Part shown: piece after piece, positions 57,525 to 64,000 of the stretch | How the letters are laid out: every line of letters starts with the position of its first letter | How positions within the stretch are numbered: the stretch's first letter is position 1 | From: Vandiemenella viatica | Lineage: Eukaryota > Arthropoda > Insecta > Orthoptera > Morabidae | DNA length: 64,000 bases | Direction: 5' to 3' | Assembly: GCA_031002005.1 (NCBI GenBank) | Contig: JARYHS010008074.1 | Span: 5,154,924-5,218,923 of the forward strand | Notes under the pieces: model-generated | Told to the model about the DNA's origin: nothing | Databases searched by the model: none | The model's input: the letters and a program-made list of their open reading frames with translations, nothing else | Translations under genes and position numbers: made by a program

Positions 57525-58885
57525 AGATTTGCAGAATGAGGGTTCAGTACGTTGATGCATGTTTGTCACAGAAGCATATATGGCCGAGCATAAACACGAT
57601 GTTTTTCATCAAGAGTTTGTGCAGCAATGATGTATCATTGGCGGAGCTTCAAGAAGCATTAGGGTCCGCACCTTCATTTGTCCTGCCAAGTCAAAGTCAG
57701 TCGTTGCTTCCTTGATATGTAAGGCAAGAAGTGAAGTACTGGTCTTTTGCATTGACTCTAAATAAGTAACTACATCTTTGAGACCCACAAAGCAGTAATA
57801 CAAGAGTGATGCTTCTACGAATCATCTTGTAACAGGGAATTGTTTGTTAATGTTGTGCTTAAATTGAAACATAATCAACGATTCGTCATTTAAGACAGTA
57901 TTTATTACATTAATTATTTCAGAACGAAACAGAAGAGCCACATTAATACAACATGTCTTTAAGATGACATTATCTCAGCTGCTGAGCGAAACCATTTCAA
58001 AACATTTACCAGATCCTCTAGGAGACTCTACTCACTTTGATTAATCCTTAGCTCATCTTGTTCAATATTTTTCAACATGTTGTTTGATGGGTCACAGTTA
58101 CCAACTTTCCAGCATCTCTAAAACGCTGACTTGGTGTTACAGTTTGATAGAATGAATATATTTAATATTAGCTGGTGCCTACGACTTTTTTCGTATTTTT
58201 CAAGAATTTTGAAGCTTTTTATGTTTTTGGTATGGAGTCTTAAATATTTCCAGGAAAAAAAAGTAGCCTTTGTTACTCCCTGGCGAAATCAGCAACCCTC
58301 CAGTGAAAGTCCGTCAAAATCGCTTCACGCACTAAATAAGTTGCATGTAAACATTCATACTTGTTAATAGCTGAAAAATGTACCATTTTAGTATATTCTA
58401 GAAGATTACAAAAAATTTTAGAACACTTTGGTTTAAATATGATCAATTTCAACCACTATATCTCCCTTACCCCTATAGCTACCGACAAGCAACCACCATA
58501 GTTCATGATAGAAGACAAAAAACAATAGTCTACGCTAGGTAGTTGTGGCTGTAAATTGAAATATAGGGACACACACATATATATAATACTTCCTGATACA
58601 GATGGTGAACTCTTTTCAACTAATTCATCCAATCTTTCTGTTTGCACTGCTTCCGTCAAATCATTTTATAAAATGGGATCTCTAGAATTTATGATGTCCA
58701 CTGTCACAAAATTACGAAACCCACGGCCAAGCCACAGATGATGTTCCATACTAGCTAACGAAAATGCCCGTCGCACGTTTATTCCAGCATCACTAAACTT
58801 GTGAAATATTTCCAACCAAAGCAGTTCGGCTTTGAGTTATACAACAAAGATTCAGAAGGTTTTTTAATTTTTGTTTTAGCTAATT
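57525..58885. mobile_element. unidentified insertion or replacement between the P-element halves
   Basis: About 1.36 kb with no match to P-element copy 1, although that copy has its own sequence for this interval. Minus-strand frame 57803-57609 and plus-strand frame 58556-58741 have no recognised motif. The style resembles a decayed DNA transposon. Confidence 0.35.
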
Positions 58886-59297
58886 GGGACTTGTTGCTCA
58901 AGGACACGACACTAACAAATGGCGGCGGCAGCGGGCCACTGAGGCCCCGCAACAGTTACAACAATCACAGACCAGCATTCTGGGTGTCCTTCCCTCATCC
59001 ACCATACTCACCAGGACCTTGCCCCAAGTGATTTCAATATGTTTGGACTCCTCAAAGAAGCAATGGAAGGAAAGAAGTTCCGTTCTGATGAAGAGGTACG
59101 CCACGCGGTGCATGAGTGGTTGCGCAGACTAACAAAAGAAATTTTTTCTAAAGGAATTTATGCACTTTGTAAGCGCTGGAGGACTTGCATTAAGCGTGGG
59201 GGAAATTATGTTGAAAAGTGATACAGCATTGTACCACTTCTGCACAATAAAGAATATTTAAAAAAATATTTAAGGTTTTCATTTGACTCACCCTCGT
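58886..59297 (+). pseudogene. mariner transposase C-terminal fragment with right terminal repeat
   Basis: In mixed frames: a decayed DNARPH block, the second catalytic-Asp region, near 58905; HPPYSPGPCP; then FNMFGLLKEAMEGKKFRSDE and KRWRTCIKRGGNYVEK with a stop at 59221. The right end 'ggttttcatttgactcaccc' is followed by TA, and P-element sequence resumes at that TA (59297 on). Copy 1 has 'cattcatataattagg' there, the empty site. The 5' half is missing. Confidence 0.75.
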
Positions 59298-60190
59298 ATA
59301 ATTAGGGCTTCTTTCAAGATTTAATTCACATCAAGAAGCTGTTAAATATTCCCATGTACAAAATGAATCAGGACCATGTGGAATTTTTTTCCCCCTTGTA
59401 TTAGAGAACGTTTAGGTTGGAACAATAATCCTAATGTGTTGTAGTTCAAAAGCTGAATACAAACAGCTCCTTGTATTTAATTGCATCAACTCAAGCAATC
59501 GTGGTAATTGTACTCCCCAAGCCACATCTGTAATACTGCAGAATGGGCATACAATGGAAATGGATCCTGTGTTGTTTTCTGTAAACAAATTATTAGGACA
59601 ATATTCCCTGGAAATATCGTCAGCTATGACTGAATAGGAATTATTTTCAGATTATATACCATTTCAGAAAATCTTTCCAATTATAATGAACATGTAATTG
59701 TTTATATTGAAGGATTTGTTGCCATGAAAGTTGGAAAGAATTTCTCTTTCAATATTTGTACATCTCCTCCTTTCACAGAAAAGATTGTTTCCTCAACTTC
59801 TTTGTTTATTACTGCTAAGGATAGCGGAAGGATTGCATTATCCCTCAACAAGAGCTGTACATATATGCAGAATTGCTGAAAGATGTATAAGGAATGAATT
59901 CATTCACTGTGATATGAAAGTAATGAAAGGTGATTTAAAGCAAAAATAAAAATAGCTATTTTGCAGGGATGTAACTTTAATAATTTGTTTACTGAACTAA
60001 GTGATCACATGTTTGAAAATGTTTATCCCAAAAATCATGTTGTCCTACTTACAAAGAAAATTATTGATATGTTTGTCAGACTGAGAATGTATCATGTTGC
60101 AAAAAATACGCAATTAAAAACAGAAAATGTCAGTCAGACAGAAATTAAACAAAACTTTGTTATTTTATAATCAATAAAAAAGTAATAAAG
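59298..60190 (+). pseudogene. P-element/THAP9-like transposase, 3' half, copy 3
   Basis: It matches 11030-11768 plus 14717-14800. It includes the 'aatcaggaccatgtggaattttt' stretch (the NQDHVEFF motif of THAP9-type transposases), absent from copy 1, then GFVAMKVGKNF, and the end IIDMFVRLRMYHVAKN. Stops are present. Confidence 0.65.
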
Positions 60191-60740
60191 TTGATTTCTT
60201 GTAGTTACATCCCTTATATTTCTCATATGAATGATATGATTGTTGTTAAGTTTGAAATTTTATTCTACAGATTAATGATTGTATAAGATTAAAAAATAGA
60301 ATTCAAAGTCACTTTAACATACAAGGTTATAATTTCAAACTTGCATTAAAGTAGTATGTAACATGATAAAAGTATTTTAATATATGTATTTTGTTGGCCT
60401 TGGTAAAATTTGATTAACAAGGAGTATCATGCTTTGGTATGCTTGAGCCATGTGCTGAGAAGTCTTCAGAAGGGAAAGATCTTTACCACTGAACAAAATA
60501 AGATAGAAAAACCAAATCTTTCCTCTTATAGTTGCCTTCATACTGTAAGAGCTGTTTGGTCACGTTCTTCATTTCAGTGTGATTAATGTTAGGTTCTGTC
60601 TTAGAATTGCACGGAATATGTTTGCTTCAACATCTGAAGAAATCTTAGTTTGGACTCAGACCTCTTAAATTTCTCAGTTTTCCTTCATTGTATTTATAAA
60701 TGGGTTTCTATTATTGAAAGGGGTGTAAGGGTTTGGGAGA
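60191..60740 (+). mobile_element. P-element 3' non-coding end, copy 3
   Basis: AT-rich 3' sequence matching 14815-15264 and, beyond it, 25877-25945. It contains the uninterrupted 'gcacggaatatgtttgc' that defines the long-TIR element's empty site. The element's terminal repeat could not be fixed. Confidence 0.55.
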
Positions 60741-60744
60741 GACT

Positions 60745-63700
60745 ATACTAGTCTTTTCCAACCAAATGTCAACCTCTCCTTCACGTGGTGCACCCTGTTT
60801 GCACGGACGAGGCTCTGGCGACTGAAAGATTCCCGGTATAAGGAGTCACCCACTGCTTGCCAACGGCCTCCAAAAGGAGGGCGGAAGAGCAGGGAGTGGT
60901 TCAGGGCACCCTCTTGCCCTTGGGGTTGGAAACGGCCCCTAAAGGCGGATGAATCAGAAATGATCAATGGCATGGGGATGCAGAAGGCAACGGGAAACCA
61001 CTGCATTATGGACCCAAAGGGTATCCCGAGGACATGTAATCCTCTCAAATTACATATATCATGATGGCTTCTTCCTGGGTAAAATATTCCGGAGGTAAAA
61101 TAGTCCCCCAATCGGATCTCCGGGTGGGGACTGCTCAGGGAGGAGTCATCAGAATGGATAGAAACATTCTACGAGTCGGAGCGTGGAATGTTAGAAGTCT
61201 GAATAGGGCAGGTAGGTTAGAAAACTTGAAAAGGGAGATGGAACAACTTAGGTTAGATGTTGTTGGGATTAGTGAGATTAAATGGAAGGACGCACAGGAC
61301 TTCTGGTCTGGGGAACACAGGATAATTATCACACAAGCTGTCAATGGAGTCACTGGCGTAGGATTTGTAATGAACAAGAAAGTAGGGAAACGGGTTAGTT
61401 ATTATGAACAATTTAGTGACAGGATTATTTTGATGAGGTTAGAAACTAAGCCCGTCCCATCCACATTAGTACAAGTATATATGCCAACGTCACAGGAAGA
61501 TGAAGAAGAAATAGACAAAATATACGCTGAAATTGAAGAATTAATCCAATATGTGAAAGGGGAAGAAAATCTAATAATCATGGGTGATTGGAATGCAATA
61601 GTGGGAGAAGGAAAAGAGGGGAATACTGTAGGAAGTTTTGGTCTAGGAGAAAGAAATGAGCGAGGAAGCAGGTTGCTAGAATTTTGTGAAAGATATAAGC
61701 TAGTAGTGGCGAACACACTGTTTAAGAACCATGCAAGAAGAATATACACCTGGAAACGTCCTGGGGATACAGGCAGATATCAGCTAGATTATATCATGGT
61801 CAAACAGAGATTCAGGAATCAAATTCTAGACTGTAAAGCGTACCCAGGAGCAGACATAGACTCGGACCATAATTTGATAATAATGAAGTGCAGGCTGAAA
61901 TTCAAGCGAATAAGGAAGCAGCATAAGCAGAACATACTGGAAGTGAATAAACTGAAACAATCTAGCACAAGAGAAAAATTTGCAGAAATGGTAGACTTGG
62001 GTCTAAGAATTAACTGTGAAAGGAGCTCAACCGAGGACGAATGGAATGCATTAAAGACCGAAATAATGAAAGCTGGCGAAGAAACCTAAGGCTTTAGGGA
62101 ACAAGCTGCCCGAAAACCTTGGATCACAGAAAAAATTTTGCAGCTAATCGATCAGAGGAGAAGGTACAAAAATGTTCAGGATGAAGCAGGAAAAGAGCAG
62201 TACAGGCAATTTAGAAATCAAATAAATAGGAAATGCAAAATAGCAAAAGAAAAATGGCTACAAGAAAAGTGTGAAGAAGTAGAAAAGGAAATGGTTGCAG
62301 GAAAAGTAGATGTTGCATATAGAAAGATCAAACAGAATTTTGGAGAAATGAAGAAAAGAGGTATGAACATTAAAGCTGCCGATGGGAAACCTCTTTTAAG
62401 GTCAGAAGATAGAGCTAACAGATGGAAGGAATACATTGAGAAACTGTATGTTGGGGACGACTTGATCAATAGTGTATTGGAAAAGGAAGGCGATGTCAAC
62501 ATGGATGACTTAGGAGATCCTGTTTTGAGGACAGAATTTAATAAAGCTCTGAATGACTTGAAAGCAAATAAGGCAGTTGGAATTGATGAGATCCCTGCAG
62601 AACTTCTTAAATCTCTAGGAGAGGAAGGAACTGAAAGATTATTCAAGCTGATATCTAAAAGTTATGAAACAGGAGAAATTCCAACTGATTTTAATAAAAA
62701 TATCATCTTCACACTTCCAAAGAAAGCACAAGCCGACAAATGTGAGAATTATCGCACAATAAGTCTAACATCACATGCTTCAAAATTACTGACCAGAATT
62801 ATATACAGAAGGATGGAAAGGGTAGTAGAAGAGATAGTAGGTGAAGATCAGTTTGGATTTAGGAAAAATCGCGGTACAAGGGAAGCAATTCTGTCTTTAA
62901 GATTAATACTTGAAGGGAGGATCAAGAAAAACAAAGATACTTTTATGGCATTTGTTGATTTAGAAAAAGCTTTTGATAATGTTAGATGTTCAAAATTTTA
63001 AAGAAGTCAGGTCTAAAGTATCGAGATAGAATAATCCTCTATAAACTATATAAGAATCAAGTGGCTGTGATAAAAGTAGAGAATCACGAGAGACATGCAT
63101 CAGTTAAAAAGGGTGTGAGGCAAGGTTGTAGTCTATCCCCTTTAATATTCAACTTGTATGTAGAAGAAGCAATGAAGAAAGTCAAAGAAAAATTTGCATG
63201 TGGCATAAGTTTACAGGGAGAAAAAATCAGTATGCTACGATTTGCTGACGACATTGTCTTATTAGCAGAGAGGGCTGAGGATATTGAGAAGTTATTGAAT
63301 GGCATGAACAAAATACTGAAGGAAGATTTTGGACTGATTATAAATCAAAGTAAAACAAAAGTGATGAAATGTAGAAGAAATGACACCGATACTAGCAGAT
63401 TAAATATAAAAATAGGATCTGATGCAATAGGAGAAGTGAGTGAGTTCTGTTACTTGGGAAGCAAAATTACAACCGATGGCCGAAGCAGGAATGATGTTAA
63501 AAGCAGAATAGCACTAGCAAAAAGAGCCTTCATGAAAAAGAGAAACATTTTAGTTTCAAATATTGATCTAGGAATTAGAAAGAACTTCTTAAAACTCTAT
63601 GTGTGGAGCACAGCACTTTACGGTAGCGAAACATGGACTTTAGGAATACCGGAAAGAAAGAAACTTGAAGCATTTGAAATGTGGTGCTACAGAAGAATGC

Positions 63701-64000
63701 TGAAAATTAGGTGGACAGACAAAGTAAGAAATGAACGAGTTTTAGAAATGATGGGTGAGAAAAGAAGTTTATGGAAGATGCTTACAGGAAGAAGAGACAG
63801 GCTGGTAGGTCATATTTTGAGACATGCTGGATTGGTTAATTTGTTAGTGGAGGGAACAGTTGAAGGTAAGAACTGTCGAGGTAGACAGAGATTAGAATAT
63901 ATGAAGCAGATAATTGAGGACGTGGATTGTAAGGGGTATGTAGAAATGAAGAGGTTAGCACAGGATAGGAAGGGATGGAGGATTGCATCAAACCAGTCTA
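60745..64000 (+). mobile_element. LINE with APE endonuclease and RT, continuing past the window
   Basis: A GC-richer 5' leader (60760-61060), including 'aggcaacgggaaaccactgc', a phrase I associate with 5' regions of this type of LINE, is followed by one large ORF. It is the best-preserved LINE in the window. Confidence 0.8.
61061..64000 (+). pseudogene. LINE ORF2: endonuclease plus reverse transcriptase, two lesions
   Basis: From ATG 61061: an APE endonuclease with LRVGAWNVRSLN, VVGISEIKWKD (catalytic Glu), IIMGDWNAIVG (Asp/Asn) and DIDSDHNLIIMKC (SDH). One TAA (62087-62089) interrupts the frame, which then continues unchanged. RT follows: KAVGIDEIPAELLK, YRTISLTSHASKLL, FGFRKNRGTREAI and motif A AFVDLEKAFDNV (about 62950). 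A small deletion at about 62985 shifts the frame by one. RT then continues with GVRQGCSLSP and motif C LRFADDIVLL (63235). A long C-terminal region (YGSETWTL, RRMLKIRW, GHILRH) stays open to the window end. It is the family often annotated as craniofacial development protein 2-like or endonuclease-reverse transcriptase. So few lesions suggest recent activity. Confidence 0.8.

Larger units (their letters stand above)
51574..57956. repeat. long duplicated flank, copy 2
   Basis: Copy of 38603-44992. Here the sequence continues past the point where copy 1 meets the gap. Confidence 0.9.

Overview
This is a window of eukaryotic, almost certainly insect, nuclear DNA. I infer a large, repeat-rich genome such as an orthopteran's. 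The reasons are AT-rich unique sequence, tRNA-headed SINEs, several LINE clades, P/THAP, hAT and mariner DNA transposons, spliced coding sequence, and a round 1000-N scaffold gap. No bacterial gene organisation is present. Nearly everything I can identify is mobile or repetitive. The one convincing host-gene piece is a 100-nt exon (28424-28523, minus strand) with canonical splice borders. It encodes transmembrane helix 3 of a rhodopsin-family neuropeptide receptor, most like the insect SIFamide receptor. I found no partner exon, so most of the window is probably intronic to, or flanking, that gene.

Layout. 1-2.9 kb: AT-rich, no gene seen. 2.9-3.6 kb: decayed copy of an unrecognised ~220-residue protein family that recurs at 15.6 and 25 kb. 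4.7-6.9 kb: an unrecognised 195-residue ORF and a decayed paralogue inside a ~1.6 kb segment, repeated in direct orientation at 26-27.5 kb. 6.9-25.9 kb: a P-element/THAP9-like transposon broken by nested insertions: a hAT element (carrying a small MITE in its right border), a 5'-truncated LINE, and a 10.6 kb element with long terminal inverted repeats and a 6-bp target duplication (Maverick/Polinton-like), itself holding a Ty3-type LTR retrotransposon. 27.5-32.2 kb: the receptor exon, LINE and DNA-transposon scraps and a SINE.

32.2-57.9 kb: two copies of one long unit. Each has a 35-bp minisatellite array followed by about 6.4 kb of flank holding a jockey-like LINE (minus strand) and the 5' half of a P/THAP element. 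In copy 1 the array lies inside the LINE's ORF2: endonuclease sequence is on one side and pre-RT sequence on the other. Copy 1 ends at the gap (44993-45992), and the copies differ mainly by small indels, so a retained second haplotype or an assembly duplication is a serious alternative to a real tandem duplication. 57.5-60.2 kb: an unidentified insertion, a mariner C-terminal fragment with its terminal repeat at a TA, then the 3' half of the P/THAP element. 60.7-64 kb: a nearly intact LINE with an APE-type endonuclease and RT, running off the window.

No genes work together as a pathway here. The story is layered insertion, and several target-site duplications allow the order of events to be read.
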